Origin: Amoebidium appalachense
Taxonomy: Eukaryota; Ichthyosporea
Assembly (NCBI GenBank): GCA_963693365.1
Contig: CAVNZM010000014.1
Span: 434,001 to 498,000, forward strand
Length of the DNA stretch: 64,000 nucleotides
Direction of reading: 5' to 3'
Both the position numbers and the translations under genes were made by a program. Shown here piece by piece: positions 25,166 to 61,453 of this stretch. The notes beneath the pieces were generated by a model. It did not search any database. It worked only from the letters and a program-made list of their open reading frames with translations, and was not told where the DNA came from. Numbering within the stretch: the stretch's first letter is position 1; the number at the start of each line of letters is the position of its first letter.

Positions 25166-25967
25166 AAACCCAAAGGAGAAGAAAGAAAAAAGGAATAGAG
25201 AAGAAAAAAAATGAAAAAGAAGATAGGTAGTTAAAAAATAATGAGAGAGAAAAATAGATACAGTAGTTTTTTCACGAGTGTTAACATAATTAAACAGTAG
25301 CATTTAGAGTTTAAAAAAGCAACCAATCATGCTCAACCCCAGTGGTAAGGTGAAAGCCCACTAAATTCTTTCAATTATATCTTGTTAATTCTAGTGGAGA
25401 GTGAAGACTCTAAGAAACCAAATGTTGCTATGCAGTTGGCCATGTAAATATAAATATTGAAGCCGTCGGAGCTATTCAGCTGAACATAAGTATGGTTTAT
25501 GCCTCAAAGTACGAGGCAAGTAAATATGTCAATTATACTTGGGAACTGCCCGTACATATGCCGCGGATTAGCGTTTCTAGTGACTATTTGTTGATGACTG
25601 TGACTGTGTGTGTGTGTGTACACATGTGTGCGTATGCGCATGTGTGTGTGTTTTTTTTTGTTTTTTCTTTTTCTTTCTTTCTTTCTTTTTTTTTTTTTTT
25701 TTTTTTTTTCCGTGGTGGTGGTGTTGGCCGGTGTGTGTGTGCCAAGTTTGTGTGTGTGTGTGTGGGGAGAGGGGGGGAGGCCTGGGGCCGGGGAGGGAGG
25801 GCAACCACTATTAATGATGGGGATTTGGAGGGCCAAGGACACCGTGTTTGTTTTGTGTGAACGTGTGTGTGTATATGTGTGTACATGTGTGTATGTGTTT
25901 GTATGTGTTTTTGTGCATAATGGGTGTGTGAGTGTGTGGGTGGTGGTCACACGTGGCATGGCATTAA

Positions 25968-26002
<35 letters not shown>

Positions 26003-26307
26003 TATGGGTATGTGGGGGCCCGGGGGGGGGGGGGGGGGGGGGGTTGAACTCGGGCTGCACGCAGAATTCTGTGGAACGGCCGAAGCACTACCCTGCATCA
26101 AAAAGTCCAACCCCTCTAAATACAGCTCCTCTTTCTTTCTTTCTTTCTTTCTTTCTTTTTCTGCCTTTTTCAAAGTTTTTTCTTGTACATGTGTGCACCA
26201 CTGTGTGCACCGGCACCCGGTTGAAGTACATGGGCCCAGCACCCGGTATGAGTGGCTATTTAGTAATCTACGCCTATTCGATATTTTCGAGTGTTTTCTA
26301 TTTGATG

Positions 26308-26312
26308 ATTGG
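26308..26312 (-). promoter_or_regulatory. Inverted CCAAT box upstream of FBXO9
   Basis: ATTGG in the context GATGATTGGCTG lies about 185 bases before the FBXO9 ATG. NF-Y sites act in either orientation. No TATA box was seen. Confidence 0.3.
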
Positions 26313-26494
26313 CTGTATTGATTTTACAACAATCTAAGTGAAGAAATATCACGTTGCTGTTGTAAGCGCTCTGCCCGTTAGCCGTGAATGATCACTTCAT
26401 GCAGACTTCAGAGTCTACCTTCAGAGTGTGGCCATCGTTTTTTGTGGGAGCGCTGTGTGACTACTGTATGTTTTTCGTTGGGAACATCTCACCA

Positions 26495-34101
<7,607 letters not shown>

Positions 34102-34721
34102 AAGATTCCATGCATGAATTTTACAAGTGGATAAGGGATCAATGCACACTTATTGATGGGTCCCTCCGATGAAAAGAGCAACACCCTAGGTGTCGCATAC
34201 TTCAAATGGTTACACGGATGCCCATGCATATTTGCGTAGCGATGTGTTACTCCCTTAACTATCGGCGTACATTCTGATATGTAGGGAAAATGCTCTACGT
34301 CAGTAAAGGAGATAATGTTGCTATGCATACACATTACCACCAAATCCCACCATTTGCATGTGTATGCATAGCAACATTATCTCTTTTACTGACATAGAGC
34401 ATTTTCCCTACATATCAGAATGTACGCCGATAGTTAAGGGGGTAACTCATCGCTATGCAAATATGCATGGGCACGCGTGTAACCATTTGAAGTATGCGAC
34501 ACCCGTTATGTTTTTATTAAGTCGTTAAAGGCTGTACGTAGGTTTTTTTGTAGCTGTTAGTCATCGTAGTTGCAATCACCCTCACAAGGATATGTGGGTG
34601 TGTGGGTGTACACACCTGAGATCGATTGTGAGAGTGCCGTGGTAGTTGCAGTCGTGTCATTTGAATGAGTGTGATAGGGTTTCAATCTGAAAAAATGAGA
34701 TTGGGGGTTGATGGTGGTGGT

Positions 34722-34755
<34 letters not shown>

Positions 34756-35624
34756 GGGGGGGGGGGGGGGGGGGGGGATATAAGGGGGTATGGGTGGCCC
34801 AAGTAGGTCCCCCCGGGGATTTGTAATGAAGGTGACTTGAGTGATGTGGTGTAATTTGTCCCTTTCCTGTACTTGTTGGTGGACTATGCATGTGTGCCTT
34901 CATAAAGATGGGGTATCCAGGCAGTTTTGGATGTGAGGCCCATTATTTAGGCTTTAAATTTCCGGCCAGTTTATTTTTTATTTTTAAACATTTATCTTGT
35001 AATTGGTTGCTTCAAGAGTCTAAAGCAATTGAAATTCACTGCAATATTGTTCCCTACTATGTGTTGCTTCGAGAGTAGAAAGTGCAAACTTTGAAAGCAG
35101 CCTTACCTTTAAATAAAAATGACTGAGATCTGATCCACTTCAGACACCATTATTATATATGAATTCTTCGAAGGACCGTCACAATGTATCCCCTCCAACC
35201 CCCCCTCCCCCCCCCCCCCCCCCCCCCCCCCAAACCACCACCACCAAAAAAAAAAAGCCCAAACAGCCAATTGCAATGAATTCGAACAAAGCTCGTCGGG
35301 GCCCACAACCACACCACTGATCATGCACACAGTGCTGATTATTAAAGCCATTTCAAGACCCCACATACTGCCCGGCACATGTGAACCACATGGCATCCAC
35401 TTGCGGCATACGTCGACCCACTTGCACCTACAGTTTCATGTCAAGACTGGATCTAATTTAACTAATGCATAAACTTGATGGGGTAGAATTTCTACATCTG
35501 CATGCACGGCGGCCCATTTTTTCTTTTCTCTGTACGTGTCGTTGCTATATGCACCCGATGTGTCAAGGGCAATATCCATCTCCCCAACTCCCCAACAATT
35601 GGTGGTGCACGTGGTGGTGGAGGT

Positions 35625-35677
<53 letters not shown>

Positions 35678-36129
35678 GGGGGGGGGTTGTTGAATTTAAA
35701 ATTGGCAGCTCACGACACGAGAGAAGAGGCCCTCAAAGACTGCACACCGTGGCATTTATCCATTTTCTTCATTCTGAAGTAGACGTAGTTTTGGACATTC
35801 GATGAATAATATTTCACACAGGAATCACATATGTATCTAGTTGGCTCTGATGTTGGCCCACTTACGCGCCTTGGTGGCTGAGGTATGTGTCGTTGTTTGT
35901 GGGTTTGTCTCTGTAAAAGGCCTTAAAAGGGCTAGGTGTGTGCGCGTGTGTGTGCGCATGTTTGTGCACGTGTGTGTGCGTCTGTGTGTACGTATTTTCA
36001 TGTTCAGTTGTATGTTGTATATGTGTTGCAGCCTAACCCAATATCTAAAACTGCCTGAATTGCGTGAAATTGTGTGTGCGTGCGTTGGCATGTGTGTGCT
36101 CGTTAGAGTACCACACCATGTGCACCATA
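34102..36129. other. Convergent spacer between FBXO9 and XRCC6
   Basis: Both genes end facing this 2-kb spacer. It holds a long foldback element, G-tracts (34722-34777), a C-tract and A-tract (35203-35256), and a T-tract/GT/G-tract run (35624-35686). AATAAA occurs near 35112 on the plus strand and AATAAA on the minus strand near 34970, far from the stop codons. No exon is recognised. Confidence 0.6.
34189..34505. repeat. Long near-perfect inverted repeat (foldback element)
   Basis: Left arm 34189-34334 begins GGTGTCGCATACTTCAAATG; right arm 34358-34505 ends with its complement, CATTTGAAGTATGCGACACC. The arms (about 146-148 bases) differ at only about ten positions by eye and are separated by a loop of about 23 bases. 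It encodes nothing. It fits a MITE-like foldback element, or a hairpin transcript source if the flanking genes read into it. Confidence 0.95.
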
Positions 36130-51470
<15,341 letters not shown>

Positions 51471-51769
51471 GATGCAGGTTGTAACAGGTTCAAACACCAA
51501 CAGTGATTTCTAATTGCTACTCGCCAAGTTGAATGCAAGATCATACGTGTCAAAAATCAAGAAAGTGTGACGCTAATAGAAAATGAACGGCTCCGTTATT
51601 ATTGGCCTCAGCAACAATGAAATACCCCTTCGAAACTGCTAGAAAAAAGCTATGCGAGTATACACCTGTCTATATGTGTTTTCTTAGCTCAAGCTGACAT
51701 GTGTGCTTTGACGTTTGTGTGGGCAGGGGAATGATTTTTCGAGGGCCTGGCTCTCTCTCGCGCAATTTG

Positions 51770-51809
51770 ATTGGTCAATTTTCCCGCCAACCACCTTGTT
51801 TCCTATTGG
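51770..51809 (-). promoter_or_regulatory. E2F-like site between two CCAAT boxes upstream of XRCC6
   Basis: In XRCC6 orientation there are CCAAT at 51809-51805, GGCGGGAAAA at 51788-51779 and CCAAT at 51774-51770. They lie 300-340 bases upstream of the ATG. E2F plus NF-Y sites are typical of cell-cycle-regulated replication and repair genes in animals; regulation here is inferred. Confidence 0.45.
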
Positions 51810-52556
51810 ATTATTGAAAGAGGGGGGGCAAACAGAAGATATGGAACCAGTAAAAACTGTCCCTACCCACGTACAACCCAGGGTCACTTTTATTTGCTGA
51901 ACAGCCACGCTATCACTTCGTTCAAGACCGAACTCGCCTGACTGATTTTAAAAAGCACTCTTACACGGCATCAGCAGTGCCTCTTCATATTGAAGGCACT
52001 GTTTTGACTTGTTTTGGCTGCTTTGGGTGCCTTCTGAAAGATTTCAAAAAGCAAAGACTGCACAGAGACCCGATGATATCAATCATGAATTCACCCCTTG
52101 AAGATCACGCTGTGTGTTCATGAGCTCTTATGCACGTGGCACTGCAGGCTGATGTCCCGGGCCTCAGGCAGTACGAGGCAACCTGTGTGTTTTTGACGTT
52201 CGCACATGTACGTATACGTAGAACTGGTTCTGTGTGAGTTGTAAGCTCGAGTCTCAATCATGACTTGGGTACTACCAGCTGCATGTGCTGTTAACGTTGC
52301 ACTTGCAATTGATTGTGGTTGCATAATTTTGACTGTGTGTACATAAATGAGACCTTCGAGTTGTTGTGTATGTGTGCACATACGTTGTACCCAATAATGA
52401 GTGCACGTACGTGCGTGCAGTGCGGCTGGAGACATATGCCGGCAGCTGCAAAGACCTATTGATCAATATTATTATGTACACGAGATCATGTAAACGTTTC
52501 ATGTGTGAGTCACGGTACCACCGTGAATTATATCGTATATTAATCAGATAACATAT

Positions 52557-52558
<2 letters not shown>

Positions 52559-52606
<48 letters not shown>
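52559..52606. repeat. (TA)n array
   Basis: A pure AT/TA dinucleotide run within otherwise unique divergent-promoter sequence. Confidence 0.95.
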
Positions 52607-52608
<2 letters not shown>

Positions 52609-53498
52609 ATTTATGTATGTATCCAGTGTAACTGTATGTACATGTTCTAGCCTAGAATTATTTTTTCAACATTCTTTCTCAAGTGGCCATGCATGGGTGT
52701 GTCAATACTGACGATAAGGCGCATCATTTGCCTAACATGTACAGACAGTGCATAGCTATAGTTGTATTAATAGTGCTAGTTGCAGTGTTTGGTAGTCGAC
52801 AATGCTGACGTCCGCGTATGTGCACGTGCTGCAGTTCACTTGCCACCCTAAATGTTTTCCCGGGATTCTTGCTAAGTGGCTACACATCGGTACATATGCT
52901 CACTCGCATGCACACATCACCCTCAAGCTTGGAAGCTGTTGGTCATATCATATAGTAGTACTAGTTCCGACAGTGTACAATCGCAAGGCCCCCGAAATAG
53001 TGTGCTATTTAGGAGCCTTGAGAAAGGCGCAAAGGGGGCATTCGTCGAGCGTTTGTGGAGCTCGAGACGGCGCCAGCCTGAATTCGGACTGTACTGAGCA
53101 GGAGTAGTGCATACGTAGAGCCATGGATTGTAGTGTACACATACATCATGTACAATGTCATGCAGATGAGCAGATGCATGCGGGCCGCGAGTGAGCTACT
53201 TTAAGGAGTACCAGAATAACCATGCCACTGGGTTTTAGCTGCTATTTGCATATATTGACACTGACAATCTACAGCCCTACACTGCTCGCAAACATTCCAT
53301 TCAATGAAACGTAGTCTGACAAACCGGTCCGTGCCACGGTCACCGCCGTGATGGGAAAATTCAGGTCCAAACGGCTCACAAAAAGCATTTACCCACCTCT
53401 GATATCAAAATGTCTTACAAGGTAGCGGGACATGCAACGAATCGGAGTTTACTATATTTTACATTGTGCGGCGCTTTGTGACAGAATTTTAGAACTCA

Positions 53499-53585
53499 CC
53501 AATCGGAAATGAAAGAGTGGGCTACACTGTTGCCCCCCCATCCCTTGGACTCAAAGACGGCGGCCCCTCGGAAGGCCCGTATAAA
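53499..53585 (+). promoter_or_regulatory. Core promoter of the Spt23-like gene: CCAAT and TATA box
   Basis: CCAAT at 53499-53503 and TATAAA at 53580-53585 (context CCCGTATAAAGGGCG) are about 80 bases apart. Transcription would start near 53610. A leader exon would end at CTGAAG|GTAAAC (53653) and its intron would end at CCCACAG (53829), 5 bases before the ATG at 53835. Confidence 0.55.
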
Positions 53586-53834
53586 GGGCGCCCCTACTCT
53601 TGGACTCTCTCAGTGTGGTATATTCTGTGTGTGCTCGCCTTCCTGCCCTGAAGGTAAACACCCCCTTAACATGTCCCTTCGTTATTTGCTCTTCGATCTT
53701 TTCTCATGTGCCGTAGAAAGCTCAACCTTTCGTCTTTTCTTGCACCACCATCACATGCCTGCCAAGTTAAGGCTCATCCTCACAGATCTTCTCGTGTTGC
53801 CCTTCATCCCCTCACCCCCACCCCCACAGCCACC

Positions 53835-54887
53835 ATGTCCACCTCTCCTACAACATCACCGGAGGCCTCAGGGCGCTATGTTCTCCCTACAGTTGAGCCC
53901 CTACCTGCCCTCTACCCTCTGCTGATGGCAGGCACAGAGCCACAAACACAACCACGTGCACGTAGAGCTTCCATGGGCAGTTATGGGCGCCGCAGCAGCA
54001 TGGTCGGTGAGTGTGTGAAAGAAATAGATACGGTTATGGTGGAGTTATAAGAAGTTATTTTTACTGTGTGCAACAACGTGAAATCGTTATGAAGATGTGA
54101 TGGTGATCATTGCGGATGGTGAGAACATGGGAGTGGGGATGCGTGCATGGTTCTTGCGATCTGTCAGTGGCAGAAAGAGGCGCTTACTCGGAGCGTCACC
54201 TCGGAGAACCAACACGGAGTTGTTGTGAAAGAGCGCACCGCTCTTTTATTTGGGTATTGTAAAATACAAGTGCACCTAGAAGCCCATATAAATTGCAAAA
54301 GTGCTGCAAACAGTGGCCCGGGATCTATTGTGCAACTGACGGAGATGATGGCTGAGAGATCTAAAACACTTGCGATCCGTTTTGAAAATTCCAAACAAAA
54401 AAGACGCACATTGCATATCAGCAAATTAACACCTTTTTCTAGTGTCACTCGTGTGTGCACTGTCTTTGCACTCTTTATTGTCTACAGCCATGTGGCTAAC
54501 TTCTCATTTTCCGGGTTCCTCCCTTTCCCCTGTCCCCCTCCCCCTCCCCCCCCCCCCCCCCCCCCCCTCCCCCCCCCCCCCCCCCCCCCCCCCCCCTTCC
54601 CCCCCCTCCCCCCCCCCCCCCCCCAAAAAAAAAAAAAAAAGAAATCAACTAGGGCACAGGCTACGCACGCACACACACATGCACGCGCGCATACACGCAT
54701 GCGTGCATACACGCACGCACACGCACGCACGCACACACATACACACACACAACCAATTTGAAACCAGCCGAGAACCTCAGCCACCTACTTCCCATGCGGC
54801 AAATATCTGAGCCTTATGCCCGGCCTCTGTCTGCTGGCCACCTCACACGACACATCTCCTTCGACTCAGAGGTGTGTGCCTCCTCTA

Positions 54888-54918
<31 letters not shown>

Positions 54919-55852
54919 ACACACCGCCCCCTCCCTTCCCTTTCCCCCCTCCCCCCACCACACCCCTATCCCTTCCACAGCACAACACACACACCAAAAA
55001 CACCCACGCACAAACACACATGACTGACCCTACGCCACCTCCCGGACATTATCATCACTACCACCGACCCACCCAGACACCTTAGAAGGTTAAGAAAACC
55101 GAGCAAGAGTATCTCTGCACGGGCAGTGGTAGGGGGTGAAGGGGCGAGGAGGATGTGCACACGTAGTCTTTATAAACTCCCCGTGCACATCATCTTTCTT
55201 TGGGCTTGTTTGTTACTTTTTTTTTTTTGTTTTTGTTTTTGTGCTAGGCTAAGAGGTCCATGTGCGCTTTAGGAAAACGGAGGGGGGGAGGGAGGGAGGG
55301 GGGGGGGGGGGGAGGGGGGGGGGGGAAGAGGTATAGTAATCTAGTTCATACCATCACATAGTTACCCTACCCCTCCCCTCAGCCCCTCAGCAACGAGCTC
55401 CTTACCCTCCTTGAGTCCACCAACCCCCCACCCACCTTCGAGCCTTTGCCTCCCCTCGACCTGAACCTGCTGCCAGTTATGGGCAGCCCACCCTCTCCAC
55501 CGTAAGTAGACCCGGGAACATAAAGGCCTCAGTTTTTGTTTGGAAGCAAAACACAAAGGTGTTAATGTTAGAGGACAGAGGGGAGGGAGGGGGGAGGGGC
55601 GGGGGGAGGGGGAGGGGGGAAGGGGGGAAGGGGGGAGGGGGGAGGGGGGATGAGTGGAGTTGATGTTAGAGATGCATGAATCTGGCCAAAACTAAAAATG
55701 CACCTAGTGGCTCCTATTGTGCTCCTCTCTTTTTTCTCTCTTTCCATGGTTTTACATATCCATGGTTCTACATTAACCACTTGAAAGTTAATTAAGGCTA
55801 CTCCTCCCCCCTGACCCCATCCCCCCCCCGAATATATATTTATATTATATAT

Positions 55853-55909
<57 letters not shown>

Positions 55910-56641
55910 GGGAAAGCGGAGAAAGACCAGCTTGCAAGCTTACACCCCTGATGAACTCAACCCCCCCACCCCTCTCTTCCCTCCTTCACACACACGCACA
56001 CACACAGTCTCGAGGTGCGTGTGCTTGGGCTTGGTGGTGGTGGAGGCAGTAGTCGTGTGGAGACACAGATCAAAGTGTGCCTGCAGCTATTGGGCCCAAG
56101 TCATGCACTGCAGAGGTGGACACACGTGATTCTGCCCCCACAGAACATAGTGCCTACACACTGGGCATCACCCACTGCAGTCAGAAAGTATGTATCAACC
56201 ACCCTCCCTTTACTTCCCTCGCTCATTCACTTTCTCTCTGTGGGGTGTCCCCCCCTCCACCCTCCCCCCCCCCCCCCCCCCCCCCTTCCCCCCCCCCCCT
56301 CCCCCCTCCCCCCAGCCCCCTCCCCCCTCCGGTGTTCGCGCGCACACAAGCACACACACAAACACCTAACCTCAACAAAAGCTGCCCTCCGTACTCCATC
56401 GATACATTCCTCCTTCCACCAATAGTCGTTCCAACCCCATCCCCCCCCCCCTCCCCTCCCCCCTCCTTCCTTCCCCCTGCCCTCTTCTCCCAGCACTTTT
56501 CTATCACATATTTTTCCTTCTAAACACTAATCACTAAACCCTCCCCCACCCTCCCCCCCAACACTCAGACAACACAAACCCACGCACCCACACACACCCA
56601 CACTTACATCCCCATTTCCCCCCTCTTCCTCCCCCCCCCCC

Positions 56642-56672
<31 letters not shown>

Positions 56673-57657
56673 ACAGACACACACAGACACACACAGACAC
56701 ACACACACACACACACACAGACAGACACACACACACACAGACACACACACACAGACACAGACACACACACACACACGCACGCACGCACACGCACGCACAC
56801 ACACGCACACACACGCACACCACGCACACACACACACACGCACACACACGCACACACACACACGCACACACGCACACACACACACGCACACACGCACACA
56901 CACACACGCACACACGCACACACGCACACACACACAGGCACCAGGACAAGGTGGATCAGGTGCGTGCCAGTGCCCTCTTTCTGCAGGCCATCGTCTACTG
57001 TGCCTCTACCCCCGGCAGGCCGGTGGGTGGGAGTGGCATGTTTTTTAATATCTTTACGCTCTTGAGGGGGTGAAGATGAGGACGCTAGTGATCTACACTC
57101 ATGAGCTTCTCTTGCTCCTATTTTACACCAAGCAAACGAGTTCTCTCCTTCAACCCACCGCCTACCTTCCCTCCTCAAACCCCCTTTCCCCACCACGGCC
57201 GCCCTCCCCTCTCTTGAAACAACCACAACCTGCCATGCACGAACACTCACCCTCTCTTCCCCATACACATCGCCCCACATCCCCAGGTACACATCCTGTC
57301 TAACACCACCTTCCATATTAGGCGACGGCATGCAACAGCTGTGTTCTCCGCGAGCGCAAGCGCCTTCAGCGATTGGCCCGCATGGCACCAGCCTCGACCA
57401 ATCAGACCGAGGATGGGCCTGCACCCACCGACAGTGAGAGACAGCGCATAGTGACCTTCACCAGTCGGCCCGTGCTGGGCCTTGCGGGGGGCAATGTGAT
57501 TGTTAGCCTGCGGCTCACATGCTACTCACGCCACCACGATGAAAACGAGGGATTCAGGTATGAAAATTCGGCTTTTTTGTATTCTGGGCTGCACCCCTTC
57601 CCCCCCCTCTCCCCCAAGCCACCCTCAACAAAGAACACACACACACATATATACACA

Positions 57658-57730
<73 letters not shown>

Positions 57731-58760
57731 GCGCGCGCTATTTCTCTTTTGCTCTTCACTTGCCACTATGATCCTTTGCCATCTCCCTCCCCCCAAACCA
57801 CTCACTCCTCCCTTTCAGCTCACTTTCTGCTTCCCCCCCCCCCCTCCCCCCCCCCCCCCAAAAAAAAAAAAAAAAAATAGAAAACCTACCCCCCGTGTGC
57901 CCACCATCTCCTCTTCTAACCCCCCCCCCCCCCCCCCCTCCCCCCCCCCTCCCCCCCCCCTCCCCCCCAGGATCAAGTTTCGGCTTGCCGACAGCCACGA
58001 CAACACGGTGGCCGAAGTCTTGACCCCTCCCGTCCTCGTCACTGGTAACCAAACCCCCCTCCCCCCCCCCCCCCCCCCCTCCCCCCCCATCCCCCCCCCC
58101 CCCCCCCCCCCCCGCCCCTCCGGGGTCACCCGGGGTCTAAGCATCCCGAGAGTCCCCCCCCCCATCCCTGCAAGCCACTGGGAAGGCATTTGCATAACAG
58201 TTTCGTTAGCGAAAAGAAGCAACACACACAACACCCAAGTATTCCCCTCTTTCTCCACCCACCCCTTATCCCTACACATAAAACCGCCATTTTGTCTTAC
58301 CACCCCCCCCCCCCCCCCGGCCCCGCCGCCAGCCCCCCATTTTGCCACCACACATACACTCATACCAACATCCCACTAAACCTTTCTTTCCACCAATCAG
58401 ATCAGGCTACGAGTCCCCGCAAACCCTCCAGCCGTCGATCTAGCATCCAATCAGAGATGGCATCCCCCCCGACCACCTCCCCACCCCCTACACCTGCCAC
58501 CACTGCCAGCATGAGCTCCGAGTCAGCCGCCATCATACTAGACCAGGTAACCCATCCCCTCACCCTCCTTCCCCTTCCCCCCCCCCCCCCCCCCTCCCCC
58601 TCCCCTTCTCTCTCCTCCCCCCTCTCCCCCTCCAACCCCCCTTAACCTGGCAGCACTCTTTTGTTGTTCCTACTTTCCCCTCCCCCCTTCCCACACGGGT
58701 ACCGGTCCCATTTGCTTCCCTTTTCCTGCTCCTTTCTTTTTTCTCTCGCCCTTCTCTCTC

Positions 58761-58791
<31 letters not shown>

Positions 58792-59496
58792 CCCCCTCCC
58801 CCCCCCCCCCCCTACCCCCTCACCCACCCACCCACCCACCCACCCAAGAATCAATGAAATACATGCAAATATTGGCACACGATGTTCCACACATACACCC
58901 CTCCTCCCCTCTCTCCCCTTACCCCTTTCCCTCACACACACTCCCGGCTCCCTCCTACCACCACTCACTTCCCCCCCTCACCGTTCCACCTTCCCCGTGG
59001 AGAGGCCTCGTTAAAAACAAGTAAGTGGCAGTGAAGAAAGGGGGCAAGAACAAACAAAATGGAAGAGAGCACACAGGCTGTAGCACTGACAATCCCCCCC
59101 CCTTCCCACCCCCCCAGGTTCTGCCCGAGGGTGCAACCCCCGGCACGAGCTGTCTGGTCTTGGGCAGTGGCTTCGAAGGTACCAGCCCAGAGCCCCCCTC
59201 CCCCCCCCCCCCCCCCCCCCCCTCCACGCCACCACCACCACCACCACCACCCCAACTTACACCCCCTTACCCAATGCATTCGTATACCGTAAACCCCCCC
59301 CCCCCCCCCCTTCCCCTGCCCCCCCGGCCGCCACCAACCCCACCACCACCACGAGCTTGTCTCGCATTAAATTACGTCAGCTCTAGGGGCCCCTTGCCCC
59401 CTCTTTCATTCCCTCTATCCCCATCTCCACTAGCTATCTCATTCCACCCAGCTATTTCGAGTGGATGAAAGTGAAGCTATCTATAAATAGTTTTTT

Positions 59497-59527
<31 letters not shown>

Positions 59528-59529
59528 GA

Positions 59530-59562
<33 letters not shown>

Positions 59563-60103
59563 AGAGTATGACACAAGACATTCATACGCTACATCAACCC
59601 TCTACCTAGGTGTGTATCCTCTCCCCCTCACCCCCCCCCCCCCCCCCCCCCCCCCGCCACAACCAACCTCCTCCCCTCACCCCCTCTGTGTCGACAACCC
59701 AACACACTGTGCACGAGCAGAGGGGGACCACATCTACATGGGGGGCACCCAGGTACCGGCCACACATCTAGGCCCTTCCATGCTCTCCTTCACCGTGCCC
59801 CTCCTTGGCCCTGGCCCAGCCCTCCTGACGGTGCTGCGGCCAAAGTGTCCCTCCACGGCTTCAAATAGCCTTGTGTTTGTCATCGACCCGTCATCCCGTG
59901 AGTATACCCTTGCATTCACCCCCCCCCCCCCCCCCCCGCCCCCCCTCCCCCTCTCCCCCCCCCCCCCCCCCAAAAAAAGGGGGGGGGGGGGGGAGAGAGA
60001 GAGAGGGAGAAAGAGAGGGGGAGAGAGAGAGAGAAAAGGGGGGGGGGGGGGGGGGGAGGAGAGAGAGAGAGGGAGAAAGAGAGGGGGGAGAGAGAGAGAG
60101 AAA

Positions 60104-60137
<34 letters not shown>

Positions 60138-60659
60138 AAAAATGAGAGAGAGGGAGAGAGAGAGTGTGAGAAACGAAGGGTCACCTCCCCACATATGACT
60201 ACCGCACGTGTGCACACACACATATATACACATAAAGACTGATTCTTCCCTTCAAGATCACAATTCGTGTCGTGCAGATAGCCATCTTTGAGACAGACTT
60301 GCCAGTGCCATCCCCCCCCCCCCCCCCCCCCCCTTCCCTCCCTCCTTCCAACCCCCCACCCACCCACCCACCCACCCACCCACCCACACCCATCCACCCA
60401 TCCACACACCCTTCCCCGGGATATCCCCGAAAGTAAAAGAGCTGTGGAAGTCACTGCCCATAGAGTGATTTCATTCGTCCAAGTCCCTAACACGTGTTTT
60501 CTTTTCCCACACTCCTAACACGTGTTTCTTTTTTCTTTATCAGGGCGCAACAGTGCCCCCCTCCCCACCGACCCAATGGATCTGTCCATGCCGGCACTGG
60601 ACCCCACGTGGGTGGCTGCCACCCTGGCACCCCTCCTGGACGCCCTTACGGCCACGTGA
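53835..60659 (+). CDS. Spt23/Mga2-like IPT-domain transcription factor
   Basis: Eleven exons encode 489 residues: 53835-54006, 54768-54871, 55383-55501, 56008-56187, 56938-57022, 57322-57557, 57971-58044, 58401-58546, 59118-59178, 59721-59897, 60544-60659 (TGA). The ATG has a CCACC context. The N-terminus is Ser/Pro-rich. A conserved region follows with [19 protein letters not shown] and [20 protein letters not shown] (about 211-235), then [25 protein letters not shown] and [10 protein letters not shown]. These match the region upstream of the IPT domain in fungal Spt23 and Mga2 (C-x-x-C-x-x-RE+KR, Y-x-RHH-x-E-x-x-GF). An IPT/TIG-like segment (about 373-452: [19 protein letters not shown], then [14 protein letters not shown]) comes next. 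The stop falls about 35 residues later, so the ankyrin repeats and membrane helix of the yeast proteins are absent. A nuclear transcription regulator is inferred; link to fatty-acid desaturase control is known only for the yeast relatives. Confidence 0.85.
55862..55905. repeat. (TA)n array
   Basis: A TA dinucleotide array in the intron between exons 3 and 4 of the Spt23-like gene, preceded by a short ATATACACACACATA transition. Confidence 0.95.
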
Positions 60660-61345
60660 TTTTAAAATTTAAAGTAGGATGGTCGGATTGGTGGAATTGT
60701 GGAATGACGTTTTATCCTTTTTATCCCTTTTATTTTTCTTCCTGCGTGGATTTTGCGTTGAACGACGGTTTGTGACTGTGTTTTTGTGTGTGTTCTATTG
60801 TCATACGTGATGTGTGAGGGGTGGTGTGTACATCTGTTCCTGTGGTTCGGTATGATGGCTCTAGGATGTAGATTTTCTTTAACGCGTTTTGTTGGACTTT
60901 TAAAATATTTATCACTGTTTTAAGTGGATGAACCTTTTGAACGCACCACATGGTCAACGTTGCAGCGCGCATGCAACACAGAGCGCTAGCTAGCAACTAA
61001 CGAGATATCTTATTTAAATACGTACCCGAACTTTGCAATAGATATATTGTGATATACGTACTTGAAAATTCGATACCGTCTCAGTGCGCATACCTGTTTT
61101 ATGCACACGTTTACACACGACCGTATGTCTAATGTCACGAAATTACTTGAAGTTTAAAATTTAGCATGCAAATTGTAGAGCAACTTAGGAAGTTAGGCCG
61201 CACCCTATGCGCCCACCGATCACTCAAGGGAGTGTCTTTAACGTCACATTTATCCTACCTGTCTTACCGAAATCGATCGATTGCTTATGTAAATAGACGA
61301 AATCCCATATGAACACCGTAACACAAAAGTTCCAGGAATGACACA

Positions 61346-61384
<39 letters not shown>

Positions 61385-61419
61385 ACGCTCCAAAAAAAAG
61401 ACTTTGAAACAAAAAAAAA

Positions 61420-61453
<34 letters not shown>

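Larger units (their letters stand above)
24870..26494. other. Intergenic region between CCCH gene and FBXO9
   Basis: It contains the 3' UTR of the CCCH gene, a (CA)n(TA)n array, a T-rich stretch (25648-25710), G-tracts near 25971-26043 and a (TTTC)n tetranucleotide tract near 26131-26160. The rest is mixed sequence with no recognisable exon. Confidence 0.6.
51471..53834. other. Divergent promoter region between XRCC6 and the Spt23-like gene
   Basis: A largely non-repetitive 2.4-kb region. No exon was recognised except a likely 5' UTR exon of the Spt23-like gene ending at 53653. A (TA)n array occupies 52559-52606. Confidence 0.6.
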
